From Osmia lignaria lignaria (taxonomy: Eukaryota > Arthropoda > Insecta > Hymenoptera > Megachilidae), in contig NW_027478166.1 in the NCBI RefSeq assembly GCF_051020975.1, positions 7,441,501 through 7,505,500 on the forward strand: a DNA stretch of 64,000 bases. The letters run 5' to 3'. The position numbers were made by a program, and so were the translations under genes. Numbering within the stretch: position 1 is the stretch's first letter; each line of letters starts with the position of its first letter. The notes below the pieces were generated by a model, which saw nothing but the letters and a program-made list of their open reading frames with translations, ran no database searches and had not been told where the DNA came from. This document shows positions 11,580 through 24,716 of this stretch, in pieces.

Positions 11580-14155
11580 TCAGATGCGTAGTTCTCGAGA
11601 TATATCAAGATATTTAAAAGTTCCGAAGCCGCACCAACATAATAGAGATACAGAAACACCGTGGCCCCTTTCTTTGAGATAACTCTGCACTATTGCGAGC
11701 TGTAAATGCCACTTCCAGCTTAGCTGTGCAGAAGAAGAACAACAAGAAGAAGAAATATCTCGAAATATGTCCGTCAGGCCCCTTCCCTTGAGATAAATCT
11801 GCAAATATCTCGGAAACGAAGCGGGCTATGGCAAAATGTTAAGAGACCTTTTTTGTAGAGAATTAAGTTTCCTACTTTTTATGTTCTATGATATTTTTTG
11901 ATCAGATGCGTAGTTCTCGAGATATATCAAGATATTTAAAAGTTCCGAAGCCGCACCAACATAATAGAGATACAGAAACACCGTGGCCCCTTTCTTTGAG
12001 ATAACTCTGCACTATTGCGAGCTGCAAATGCCACTTCCAGCTTAGCTGTGCAGAGGAAGAACAACAAGAAGAAGAAATATCTCGAAATATGTCCGTCAGG
12101 CCAGTTCCTTTGAGCTGAATCTGCAAATATCTCGGAAACCAAGCGAGCTATGGCAAAATGTTAAGAGACGTTTTTTGTAGAGAATTATGTTTCCTACAAT
12201 TTATGTTCTATGATATTTTTTGATCAGAAGCGTAGTTTTCGAGATATATCGAGATATTTAAAAGTTCCGAAGCCGCACCAACATAATAGGGATACAGAAA
12301 CACCGTGGCCCCTTTCTTTGAGATAACTCTGCACTAGTGCGACCCGCAAATGCCACTTCCAGCTTAGCTGTGCAGAAGAAGAACAACAAGAAGAAGAAAT
12401 ATCTCGAAATATGTCCGTCAGGCCCCTTCCCTTGAGATAAATCTGCAAATATCTCGGAAACGAAGCGAGCTATGGCAAAATGTTAAGAGACCTTTTTTGT
12501 AGAGAATTAGGTTTCCTACTTTTTATGCTCTATGATATTTTTTGATCAGATGCGTAGTTCTCGAGATATATCAAGATATTTAAAAGTTCCGAAGCCGCAC
12601 CAACATAATAGAGATACAGAAACACCGTGGCCCCTTTCTTTGAGAAAACTCTGCACTATTGCGAGCTGTAAATGCCACTTCCAGCTTAGCTGTGCAGAAG
12701 AAGAACAACAAGAAGAAGAAATATCTCGAAATATGTCCGTCAGGCCAGTTCCTTTGAGCTGAATCTGCAAATATCTCGGAAACGAAGCGAGCTATGGCAA
12801 AATGTTAAGAGACGTTTTTTGTAGAGAATTATGTTTCCTACAATATATGTTCTATGATATTTTTTGATCAGAAGCGTAGTTTTCGAGATATATCGAGATA
12901 TTTAAAAGTTCCGAAGCCGCACCAACATAATAGGGATACAGACACACAGTGGCCCCTTTCTCTGAGATAACTCTGCACTAGTGCGAGCCGCAAATGCCAC
13001 TTCCAGCTTAGCTGTGCAGAAGAAGAACAACAAGAAGAAGAAATATCTCGAAATATGTCCGTCAGGCCACTTCCCTTGAGATAAATCTGCAAATATCTCG
13101 GAAACGAAGCGAGCTATGGCAAAATGTTAAGAGACGTTTTTTGTAGAGAATTATGTTTCCTACAATTTATGTTCTATGATATTTTTTGATCAGAAGCGTA
13201 GTTTTCGAGATATATCGAGATATTTAAAAGTTCCGAAGCCGCACCAACATAATAGAGATACAGAAACACCGTGGCCCCTTTCTTTGAGATAACTCTGCAC
13301 TAGTGCGAGCCGCAAATGCCACTTCCAGCTTAGCTGTGCAGAAGAAGAGCAACAAGAAGAAGAAATATCTCGAAATATGTCCGACAGGCCCCTTCCCTTG
13401 AGATAAATCTGCAAATATCTCGGAAACGAAGCGAGCTATGGCGAAATGTTAAGAGACCTTTTTTGTAGAGAATTAAGTTTCCTACTTTTTATCTTGTATG
13501 ATATTTTTTGGTCAGATGCGTAGTTCTCGAGATAGATCAAGATACTTAAAAGTTCCGAAGCCGCACCAACATAATAGAGATACAGAAACACCGTGGCCCC
13601 TCTCTTTGAGATAACTCTGCACTATTGCGAGCTGCAAATGCCACTTCCAGCTTAGCTGTGCAGAAGAAGAACAACAAGAAGAAGAAATAACTCGAAATAT
13701 GTCCGTCAGGCCCCTTCCCTTGAGATAAATCTGCAAATATCTCGGAAACGAAGCGAGCTATGGCAAAATGTTTACAGACCTTTCTGGTAGAGAATTAAGT
13801 TTCCTACTTTTTATGTAGTATGATATTTTTTGATCAGATGCGTAGTTCTCGAGATATATCAAGATATTTAAAAGTTCCGAAGCCGCACCAACATAATAGA
13901 GATACAGAAACACCGTGGCCCCTTTCTTTGAGATAACTCTGCACTATTGCGCGCTACAAATGCCACTTCCAGCTTAGCTGTGCAGAAGAAGAACAACAAG
14001 AAGAAGAAATATCTCGAAATATGTCCGTCAGGCCCCTTCCCTTGAGATAAATCTGCAAATATCTCGGAAACGAAGCGAGCTATGGCAAAATGTTTAGAGA
14101 CCTTTTTTGTAGAGAATTATGTTTCCTACAATTTATGCTGTATGATATTTTTTGA
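11580..14155 (+). repeat. Ordinary monomers 11580-14155
   Basis: Eight monomers of mixed type with no block duplication that I could recognise. Monomers 12224 and 12868 share AATAGGGATAC and B heads. Monomer 13834 has GCGCGCTACAAATG, which places a stop in the minus-strand frame that is open in most other monomers. Tail variants such as TTTACAGACC and TATGTAGTATG near 13770-13820 foreshadow the 16.7 kb and 25.1 kb tails. Confidence 0.85.
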
Positions 14156-14477
14156 TCGGAAGCGTAGTTTTCGAGATATATCGAGATATTTAAAAGTTCC
14201 GAAGCCGCACCAACATAATAGAGATACAGAAACACCGTGGCCCCTTTCTTTGGGATAACTCTGCACTATTGCGAGCTGCAAATGCCACTTCCAGCTTAGC
14301 TGTGCAGAAGAAGAACAACAAGAAGAAGAAATATCTCGAAATATGTCCGTCAGGCCACTTCCCTTGAGATAAATCTGCAAATATCTCGGAAACGAAGCGA
14401 GCTATGGCAAAATGTTAAGAGACCTTTTTTGTAGAGAATTAAGTTTCCTACTTTTTATGTTCGATGATATTTTTTGA

Positions 14478-14796
14478 TCAGATGCGTAGTTCTCGAGATA
14501 TATCAAGATATTTACAAGTTCCGAAGCCGCACCAACATAATAGAGATACAGAAACACCGTGGCCCCTTTCTTTGAGATAACTCTGCACTATTGCGGCCTG
14601 CAAATGCCACTTCCAGCTCAGCTGTGCAGAAGAAGAACAACAAGAAGAAATATCTCGAAATATGTCCGTCAGGCCCCTTCCCTTGAGATAAATCTGCAAA
14701 TATCTCGGAAACGAAGCGAGCTATGGCAAAATGTTAAGAGACCTTTTTTGTAGAGAATTAAGTTTCCTACTTTTCATGTTCTATGATATTTTTTGA
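14478..14796 (+). repeat. 319-bp monomer with a 3-bp deletion
   Basis: One GAA triplet is missing from the purine tract (about 14640-14650: AACAACAAGAAGAAATATC). This is the only unit in the window shortened by 3 bp and shifts the register of everything to its right. It also carries GCGGCCTGC and CAGCTCAGCTG, not seen elsewhere. Replication slippage in the GAA run is the simplest cause. Confidence 0.93.
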
Positions 14797-16344
14797 TCAG
14801 ATGCGTAGCTCTCGAGATATATCAAGATATTTAAAAGTTCCGAAGCCGCACCAACATAATAGAGGTACAGAAACACCGTGGCCCCTTTCTTTGAGATAAC
14901 TGTGCACTAGTGCGAGCCGCAAATGCAACTTCCAGCTTAGCTGTGCAGAAGAAGAACAACAAGAAGAAGAAATATCTCGAAATATGTCCGTCAGGCCCCT
15001 TCCCTTGAGATATATCTGCAAATATCTCGGAAACGAAGCGAGCTATGGCAAAATGTTAAGAGACCGTTTTTGTAGAGAATTATGTTTCCTACTTTTTATG
15101 TTCTATGATATTTTTTGATCAGACGCGTAGTTCTCGAGATATATCAAGATATTTAAAAGTTCCGCAGCTGCACCAACATAATAGAGGTACAGAAACACCG
15201 TGGCCTCTTTCTTTGAGATAACTCTGCACTATTGCGAGCTGCAAATGCCGCTTCGAGCTTAGCTGTGCAGAAGAAGAACAACAAGAAGAAGAAATATCTC
15301 GAAATATGTCCGTCAGACCCCTTCCCTTGAGATGAATCTGCAAATATCTCGGAAACGAAGCGAGCTATGGCAAAATGTTAAGAGACCTTTTTTGTAGAGA
15401 ATAATGTTTCCTACAATTTACGTTCTATGATATTTTTTGATCAGAAGCGTAGTTTTCGAGATATATCGAGATATTTAAAAGTTCCGAAGCCGCACCAACA
15501 TAATAGAGATACAGAAACACCGTGGCCCCTTTCTTTGAGATAACTCTGCACTAGTGCGAGCTGCAAATGCCACTTCCAGCTTAGCTGTGCAGAAGAAGAA
15601 CAACAAGAAGAAGAAATATCTCGAAATATGTCCGTCAGGCCCCTTCCCTTGAGATAAATCTGCAAATATCTCGGAAACGAAGCGAGCTATGGCAAAATCT
15701 TAAGAGACCTTTCTTGTAGAGAATTATGTTTCCTACAATTTATGTTCTATGATATTTTTTGATCAGAAGCGTAGTTTTCGAGATATATCGAGATATTTAA
15801 AAGTTCCGAAGCCGCACCAACATAATAGAGATACAGAAACACCGTGGCCCCTTTCTTTGGGATAACTCTGCACTATTGCGAGCTGCAAATGCCACTTCCA
15901 GCTTAGCTGTGCAGAAGAAGAACAACAAGAAGAAGAAATATCTCGAAATATGTCCGTCAGGCCACTTCCCTTGAGATAAATCTGCAAATATCTCGGAAAC
16001 GAAGCGAGCTATGGCAAAATGTTAAGAGACCTTTTTTGTAGAGAATTAAGTTTCCTACTTTTTATGTTCGATGATATTTTTTGATCAGATGCGTAGTTCT
16101 CGAGATATATCATGATATTTAAAAGTTCCGAAGCTGCACCAACATAATAGAGGTACAGAAACACCGTGGCCTCTTTCTTTGAGATAACTCTGCACTATTG
16201 CGAGCTGCAAATGCCACTTCGAGCTTAGCTGTGCAGAAGAAGAACAACAAGAAGAAGAAATATCTCGAAATATGTCCGTCAGACCCCTTCCCTTGAGATG
16301 AATCTGCAAATATCTCGGAAACAAAGCGAGCTATGGCAAAATGT

Positions 16345-18300
16345 TAAGAGACCTTTTTTGTAGAGAATAATGTTTCCTACAATTTACGTTCTATGATATT
16401 TTTTGATCAGAAGCGTAGTTCTCGAGATATATCAAGATATTTAAAAGTTCCGAAGCCGCACCAACATAATAGAGATACAGAAACACCGTGGCCCCTTTCT
16501 TTGAGATAACTCTGCACTAGTGCGAGCCGCAAATGCCACTTCCAGCTTAGCTGTGCAGAAGAAGAACAAGAAGAAGAAGAAATATCTCGAAATATGTCCG
16601 TCAGGCCCCTTCCCTTGAGATAAATCTGCAAATATCTCGGAAACGAAGCGAGCTATGGCAAAATCTTAAGAGACCTTTCTTGTAGAGAATTAAGTTTCCT
16701 ACTTTTTATGTAGTATGATATTTTTTGATCAGATGCGTAGTTCTCGGGATATATCAAGATATTTAAAAGTTCCGAAGCCGCACCAACATAATAGAGATAC
16801 AGAAACACCGTGGCCCCTTTCTTTGAGATAACTCTGCACTATTGCGCGCTGCAAATGCCACTTCCAGCTTAGCTGTGCAGAAGAAGAACAACAAGAAGAA
16901 GAAATATCTCGAAATATGTCCGTCAGGCCACTTCCCTTGAGATAAATCTGCAAATATCTCGGAAACGAAGCGAGCTATGGCAAAATGTTAAGAGACCTTT
17001 TTTGTAGAGAATTAAGTTTCCTACTTTTTATGTTCGATGATATTTTTTGATCAGAGGCGTAGTTCTCGAGATATATCAAGATATTTAAAAGTTCCGAAGC
17101 CGCACCAACATAATAGAGATACAGAAACACCATGGCCCCTTTCTTTGAGATAACTCTGCACGATTGCGAGCTGGAAATGCCACTTCCAGTTTAGCTGTGC
17201 AGAAGAAGAACAACAAGAAGAAGAAATATCTCGAAATATGTCCATCAGGACCCTTCCCTTGAGATAAATCTGCAAATATCTCGGAAACGAAGCGAGCTAT
17301 GGCAAAATGTTAAGAGACCTTTTTTGTAAAGAATTATGTTTCCTACAATTTATGTTCTATGATATTTTTTGATCAGAAGCGTAGTTTTCGAGATATATCG
17401 AGATATTTAAAAGTTCCGAAGCCGCACCAACATAATAGAGATACAGAAACACCGTGGCCCCTTTCTTTGGGATAACTCTGCACTATTGCGAGCTGCAAAT
17501 GCCACTTCCAGCTTAGCTGTGCAGAAGAAGAACAACAAGAAGAAGAAATATCTCGAAATATGTCCGTCAGGCCACTTCCCTTGAGATAAATCTGCAAATA
17601 TCTCGGAAACGAAGCGAGCTATGGCAAAATGTTAAGAGACCTTTTTTGTAGAGAATTAAGTTTCCTACTTTTTATGTTCGATGATATTTTTTGATCAGAG
17701 GCGTAGTTCTCGAGATATATCAAGATATTTAAAAGTTCCGAAGCCGCACCAACATAATAGAGATACAGAAACACCATGGCCCCTTTCTTTGAGATAACTC
17801 TGCACGAGTGCGAGCTGGAAATGCCACTTCCAGTTTAGCTGTGCAGAAGAAGAACAACAAGAAGAAGAAATATCTCGAAATATGTCCATCAGGACCCTTC
17901 CCTTGAGATAAATCTGCAAATATCTCGGAAACGAAGCGAGCTATGGCAAAATGTTAAGAGACCTTTTTTGTAAAGAATTATGTTTCCTACAATTTATGTT
18001 CTATGATATTTTTTGATCAGGAGCGTAGTTTTCGAGATATATCGAGATATTTAAAAGTTCCGAAGCCGCACCAACATAATAGAGATACAGAAACACCGTG
18101 GCCCCTTTCTTTGGGATAACTCTGCACTATTGCGAGCTGCAAATGCCACTTCCAGCTTAGCTGTGCAGAAGAAGAACAACAAGAACAAGAAATATCTCGA
18201 AATATGTCCGTCAGGCCACTTCCCTTGAGATAAATCTGCAAATATCTCGGAAACGAAGCGAGCTATGGCAAAATGTTAAGAGACCTTTTTTGTAGAGAAT
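16345..18300 (+). repeat. 6-monomer block, left copy of a pair 8372 bp apart
   Basis: The block runs from the tail ATAATGTTTCCTACAATTTACG through monomers 16407, 16729, 17051, 17373, 17695 and 18017. Markers are GAACAAGAAGAAG, TATGTAGTATG, TTCTCGGGATA, ACCATGGCCCC with GAGCTGGAAATG, TTGGGATAACTC and GAACAAGAAATATC. The same order recurs at about 24717-26672, exactly 26 monomers downstream. Inside it, 17051-17694 and 17695-18338 form a dimer repeat (644 bp). Confidence 0.88.
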
Positions 18301-18338
18301 TAAGTTTCCTACTTTTTACGTTCGATGATATTTTTTGA

Positions 18339-20914
18339 TCAGATGCGTAGTTCTCGAGATATATCAAGATATTTAAAAGTTCCGAAGCTGCACCAACATA
18401 ATAGAGGTACAGAAACACCGTGGCCTCTTTCTTTGAGATAACTCTGCACTATTGCGAGCTGCAAATGCCACTTCCAGCTTAGCTGTGCAGAAGAAGAACA
18501 ACAAGAAGAAGAAATATCTCGAAATATGTCCGTCAGGCCCCTTCCCTTGAGATAAATCGGCAAGTATCTCGGAAACGAAGCGAGCTATGGCAAAATGTTA
18601 AGAGACCTTTTCTGTAGAGAATTAAGTTTTCTACTTTTTATGTTCGATGATATTTTTTGATCAGATGCGTAGTTCTCGAGATATATCAAGATATTTAAAA
18701 GTCCTGAAGCTGCACCAACTTAATAGAGATACAGAAACACCGTGGCCCCTTTCTTTGAGATAACTCTGCACTAGTGCGAGCCGCAAATGCCACTTCCAGC
18801 TTAGCTGTGCAGAAGAAGAACAACAAGAAGAAGAAATATCTGGAAATATGTCCGTTAGGCCCCTTCCCTTGAGATAAATCTGCAAATATCTCGGAAACGA
18901 AGCGAGCTATGGCAAAATGTTAAGAGACCTTTTTTGTAGAGAATTATGTTTCCTACTTTTTATGTTCTATGATATTTTTTGATCAGACGCGTAGTTCTCG
19001 AGATATATCAAGATATTTAACAGTTCCGAAGCCGCACCAACATAATAGAGATACAGAAACACCGTGGCCCCTTTCTTTGAGATAACTCTGCACTATTGCG
19101 AGCTGGAAATGCCACTTCCAGTTTAGCTGTGCAGAAGAAGAACAACAAGAAGAAGAAATATCTCGGAATATGTTCGTTAGGCCCCTTCCCTTGAGATAAA
19201 TCTGCAAATATCTCGGAAACGAAGCGAGCTATGGCAAAATGTTAAGAGACCTTTTTTGTAAAGAATTATGTTTCCTACAATTTATGTTCTATGATATTTT
19301 TTGATCAGGAGCGTAGTTTTCGAGATATATCGAGATATTTAAAAGTTCCGAAGCCGCACCAACATAATAGAGATACAGAAACACCGTGGCCCCTTTCTTT
19401 CAGATAACTCTGCACTATTGCGAGCTGCAAATGCCACTTCCAGCTTAGCTGTGCAGAAGAAGAACAACAAGAAGAAGAAATATCTCGAAATATGTCCGTC
19501 AGGCCCCTTCCCTTGAGATATATCTGCAAATATCTCGGAAACGAAGCAAGCTATGGCAAAATCTTAAGAGACCTTTTTTGTAGAGAATTATGTTTCCTAC
19601 AATTTAGGTTCTATGATATTTTTTGATCAGAAGCGTAGTTTTCGAGATATATCGAGATATTTAAAAGTTCCGAAGCCGCACCAACATAAGAGAGATACAG
19701 AAACACCGTGGCCTCTTTCTTTGAGATAACTCTGCACTATTGCGAGCTGCAAATGCCACTTCGAGCTTAGCTGTGCAGAAGAAGAACAACAAGAAGAAGA
19801 AATATCTCGAAATATGTCCGTCAGACCCCTTCCCTTGAGATAAATCTGCAAATATCTCGGGAACGAAGACAGCTATGGCAAAATGTTAAGAGACCTTTTT
19901 GGTAGAGAATTAAGTTTCCTACTTTTCATGTTCTATGATATTTTTTGATCAGATGCGTAGTTCTCGAGATATATCAAGATATTTAAAAGTTCCGAAGCCG
20001 CACCAACATAATAGAGATACAGAAACACCGTGGCCCCTTTCTTTGAGATAACTCTGCACTATTGCGAGCTGCAAATGCCACTTCCAGCTTAGCTGTGCAG
20101 AAGAAGAACAACAAGAAGAAGAAATATCTCGAAATATGTCCGTCAGGCCCCTTCCCTTGAGATATATCTGCAAATATCTCGGAAACGAAGCGAGCTATGG
20201 CAAAATGTTAAGAGACCTTTTTTGTAGAGAATTAAGTTTCCTACTTCTTATGTTCGATGATATTTTTTGATCAGATGCGTAGTTCTCGAGATATATCAAG
20301 ATATTTAAAAGTTCCGAAGCTGCACCAACATAATAGAGGTACAGAAACACCGTGGCCTCTTTCTTTGAGATAACTCTGCACTATTGCGAGCTGCAAATGC
20401 CACTTCGAGCTTAGCTGTGCAGAAGAAGAACAACAAGAAGAAGAAATATCTCGAAATATGTCCGTCAGACCCCTTCCCTTGAGATGAATCTGCAAATATC
20501 TCGGAAACGAAGCGAGCTATGGCAAAACGTTAAGAGACCTTTTTTGTAGAGAATTAAGTTTCCTACTTTTTATGTTCTATGACATTTTTTGATCAGACGC
20601 GTAGTTCTCGAGATATATCAAGATATTTAAAAGTTCCGAAGCCGCACCAACATAATAGAGATACAGAAACACCGTGGCCCCTTTCTTTGAGATAACTCTG
20701 CACTATTGCGAGCTGCAAATGCCACTTCCAGCTTAGCTGTGCAGAAGAAGAACAAGAAGAAGAAGAAATATCTCGAAATATGTCCGTCAGGCCCCTTCCC
20801 TTGAGATATATCTGCAAATATCTCGGAAACGAAGCGAGCTATGGCAAAATGTTAAGAGACCTTTTTTGTAGAGAATTAAGTTTCCTACTTTTTATGTTCT
20901 ATGATATTTTTTGA
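18339..20914 (+). repeat. Mosaic monomers 18339-20914
   Basis: Eight monomers with frequent mosaic states: TGCACCAACATAATAGAGGT heads with GGCCTCTTTC (18339, 20271), CACTTCGAGC (19627, 20271), GTTTAGC with GCTGGAAATG (18983), and GAACAAGAAGAAG (20593). No long tandem block was recognised. Monomer 18661 has a divergent head (AAGTCCTGAAGCTGC, CAACTTAATAG). Confidence 0.82.
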
Positions 20915-21104
20915 TCAGATGCGTAGTTCTCGAGATATATCAAGATATTTAAAAGTTCCGAAGCCGCACCAACATAATAGAGATACAGAAACACCGTGGC
21001 CCCTTTCTTTGAGATAACTCTGCACCATTGCGAGCTGCAAATGCCACTTCCAGCTTAGCTGTGCAGAGCAAGAACAACAAGAAGAAGAAATATCTCGAAA
21101 TATG

Positions 21105-21820
21105 TCCGTCAGGCCAGTTCCTTTGAGATGAATCTGCAAATATCTCGGAAACGAAGCGAGCTATGGCAAAATGTTAAGAGACGTTTTTTGTAGAGAATTA
21201 TGTTTCCTACAATTTATGTTCTATGATATTTTTTGATCAGAAGCGTAGTTCTCGAGATATATCAAGATATTTAAAAGTTCCGAAGCCGCACCAACATAAT
21301 AGAGATACAGAAACACCGTGGCCCCTTTCGTTGAGATAACTCTGCACTAGTGCGAGCCGCAAATGCCACTTCCAGCTTAGCTGTGCAGAAGAAGAACAAC
21401 AAGAAGAAGAAATATCTCGAAATATGTCCGTCAGGCCCCTTCCCTTGAGATAAATCTGCAAATATCTCGGAAACGAAGAGAGCTATGGCAAAATGTTAAG
21501 AGACCTTTTTTGTAGAGAATTAAGTTTCCTACTTTTCATGTTCTATGATATTTTTTGATCAGATGCGTAGTTCTCGAGATATATCAAGATATTTAAAAGT
21601 TCCGAAGCCGCACCAACATAATAGAGATACAGAAACACCGTGGCCCCTTTCTTTGAGATAACTCTGCACTGTTGCGAGCTGTAAATGCCACTTCCAGCTT
21701 AGCTGTGCAGAAGAAGAACAACAAGAAGAAGAAATATCTCGAAATATGCCCGTCAGGCCCCTTCCCTTGAGATAAATCTGCAAATATCTCGGAAACGAAG
21801 CGAGCTATGGCAAAATGTTA
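21105..21820 (+). repeat. Short block, left copy of a pair 2898 bp apart
   Basis: From CCAGTTCCTTTGAGATGAAT through monomers 21237 and 21559 (TTTCGTTGAG, GAAGAGAGC, CACTGTTGCG, ATGCCCGTC), this matches about 24003-24718, nine monomers downstream. The left edge of the right-hand copy lies inside monomer 23813, whose head comes from the ACCATGGCC subfamily, so that monomer is a recombinant. Confidence 0.82.
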
Positions 21821-23490
21821 AGAGAGCTTTTTTGTAGAGAATTATGTTTTCTACAATTTATGTTCTATGATATTTTTTGATCAGAAGCGTAGTTTTCGAG
21901 ATATATCGAGATATTTAAAAGTTCCGAAGCCGCACCAACATAATAGAGATACAGAAACACCGTGGCCCCTTTCTTTGAGATAACTCTGCACTAGTGCGAG
22001 CTGCAAATGCCACTTCCAGCTTAGCTGTGCAGAAGAAGAACAACAAGAAGAAGAAATATCTCGAAATATGTCCGTCAGGCCCCTTCCCATGAGATAAATC
22101 TGCAAATATCTCGGAAACGAAGCGAGCTATGGCAAAATCTTAAGAGACCTTTCTTGTAGAGAATTAAGTTTCCTACTTTTTATGTAGTATGATATTTTTT
22201 GATCAGATGCGTAGTTCTCGAGATATATCAAGATATTTAAAAGTTCCGAAGCCGCACCAACATAATAGAGATACAGAAACACCGTGGCCCCTTTCTTTGA
22301 GATAACTCTGCACCATTGCGAGCTGCAAATGCCACTTCCAGCTTAGCTGTGCAGAGCAAGAACAACAAGAAGAAGAAATATCTCGAAATATGTCCGTCAG
22401 GCCAGTTCCTTTGAGCTGAATCTGCAAATATCTCGGAAACGAAGCGAGCTATGGCAAAATGTTAAGAGACGTTTTTTGTAGAGAATTATGTTTCCTACAA
22501 TTTATGTTCTATGATATTTTTTGATCAGAAGCGTAGTTTTCGAGATATATCGAGATACTTAAAAGTTCCGAAGCCGCACCAACATAATAGAGGTACAGAA
22601 ACACCGTGGCCCCTTTCTTTGAGATAACTGTGCACTAGTGCGAGCCGCAAATGCCACTTCCAGCTTAGCTGTGCAGAAGAAGAACAACAAGAAGAAGAAA
22701 TATCTCGAAATATGCCCGTCAGGCCCCTTCCCTTGAGATAAATCTGCAAATATCTCGGAAACGAAGCGAGCTATGACAAAATGTTAAGAGAGCTTTTTTG
22801 TAGAGAATTATGTTTTCTACAATTTATGTTCTATGATATTTTTTGATCAGAAGCGTAGTTTTCGAGATATATCGAGATATTTAAAAGTTCCGAAGCCGCA
22901 CCAACATAATAGAGATACAGAAACACCGTGGCCCCTTTCTTTGAGATAACTCTGCACTAGTGCGAGCTGCAAATGCCACTTCCAGCTTAGCTGTGCAGAA
23001 GAAGAACAACAAGAAGAAGAAATATCTCGAAATATGTCCGTCAGGCCCCTTCCCTTGAGATAAATCTGCAAATATCTCGGAAACGAAGCGAGCTATGGCA
23101 AAATCTTAAGAGACCTTTTTTGTAGAGAATTAAGTTTCCTACTTTTTATGTTGGATGATATTTTTTGATCAGATGCGTAGTTCTCGAGATATATCATGAT
23201 ATTTAAAAGTTCCGAAGCTGCACCAACATAATAGAGGTACAGAAACACCGTGGCCTCTTTCTTTGAGATAACTCTGCACTATTGCGAGCTGCAAATGCCA
23301 CTTCGAGCTTAGCTGTGCAGAAGAAGAACAACAAGAAGAAGAAATATCTCGAAATATGTCCGTCAGACCCCTTCCCTTGAGATGAATCTGCAAATATCTC
23401 GGAAACAAAGCGAGCTATGGCAAAATGTTAAGAGACCTTTTTTGTAGAGAATAATGTTTCCTACAATTTACGTTCTATGATATTTTTTGA

Positions 23491-23812
23491 TCAGAAGCGT
23501 AGTTCTCGAGATATATCAAGATATTTAAAAGTTCCGAAGCCGCACCAACATAATAGAGATACAGAAACACCGTGGCCCCTTTCTTTGAGATAACTCTGCA
23601 CTATTGCGCGCTGCAAATGCCACTTCCAGCTTAGCTGTGCAGAAGAAGAACAACAAGAAGAAGAAATATCTCGAAATATGTCCGTCAGGCCACTTCCCTT
23701 GAGATAAATCTGCAAATATCTCGGAAACGAAGCGAGCTATGGCAAAATGTTAAGAGACCTTTTTTGTAGAGAATTAAGTTTCCTACTTTTTATGTTCGAT
23801 GATATTTTTTGA
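23491..23812 (+). repeat. Fusion monomer replacing two ancestral units
   Basis: Compared with 16085-17372, this region lacks one unit. The head GAAGCGTAGTTCTCGAG matches monomer 16407, but the body (ATTGCGCGCTGC, AACAACAAG, GGCCACTTCC) matches monomer 16729. Its neighbours 23169 and 23813 match 16085 and the head of 17051. A within-array deletion of exactly one monomer by homologous exchange explains the arrangement. Confidence 0.72.
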
Positions 23813-24716
23813 TCAGAGGCGTAGTTCTCGAGATATATCAAGATATTTAAAAGTTCCGAAGCCGCACCAACATAATAGAGATACAGAAACACCATGGCCC
23901 CTTTCTTTGAGATAACTCTGCACGATTGCGAGCTGGAAATGCCACTTCCAGTTTAGCTGTGCAGAAGAAGAACAACAAGAAGAAGAAATATCTCGAAATA
24001 TGTCCGTCAGGCCAGTTCCTTTGAGATGAATCTGCAAATATCTCGGAAACGAAGCGAGCTATGGCAAAATGTTAAGAGACGTTTTTTGTAGAGAATTATG
24101 TTTCCTACAATTTATGTTCTATGATATTTTTTGATCAGAAGCGTAGTTCTCGAGATATATCAAGATATTTAAAAGTTCCGAAGCCGCACCAACATAATAG
24201 AGATACAGAAACACCGTGGCCCCTTTCGTTGAGATAACTCTGCACTAGTGCGAGCCGCAAATGCCACTTCCAGCTTAGCTGTGCAGAAGAAGAACAACAA
24301 GAAGAAGAAATATCTCGAAATATGTCCGTCAGGCCCCTTCCCTTGAGATAAATCTGCAAATATCTCGGAAACGAAGAGAGCTATGGCAAAATGTTAAGAG
24401 ACCTTTTTTGTAGAGAATTAAGTTTCCTACTTTTCATGTTCTATGATATTTTTTGATCAGATGCGTAGTTCTCGAGATATATCAAGATATTTAAAAGTTC
24501 CGAAGCCGCACCAACATAATAGAGATACAGAAACACCGTGGCCCCTTTCTTTGAGATAACTCTGCACTGTTGCGAGCTGTAAATGCCACTTCCAGCTTAG
24601 CTGTGCAGAAGAAGAACAACAAGAAGAAGAAATATCTCGAAATATGCCCGTCAGGCCCCTTCCCTTGAGATAAATCTGCAAATATCTCGGAAACGAAGCG
24701 AGCTATGGCAAAATGT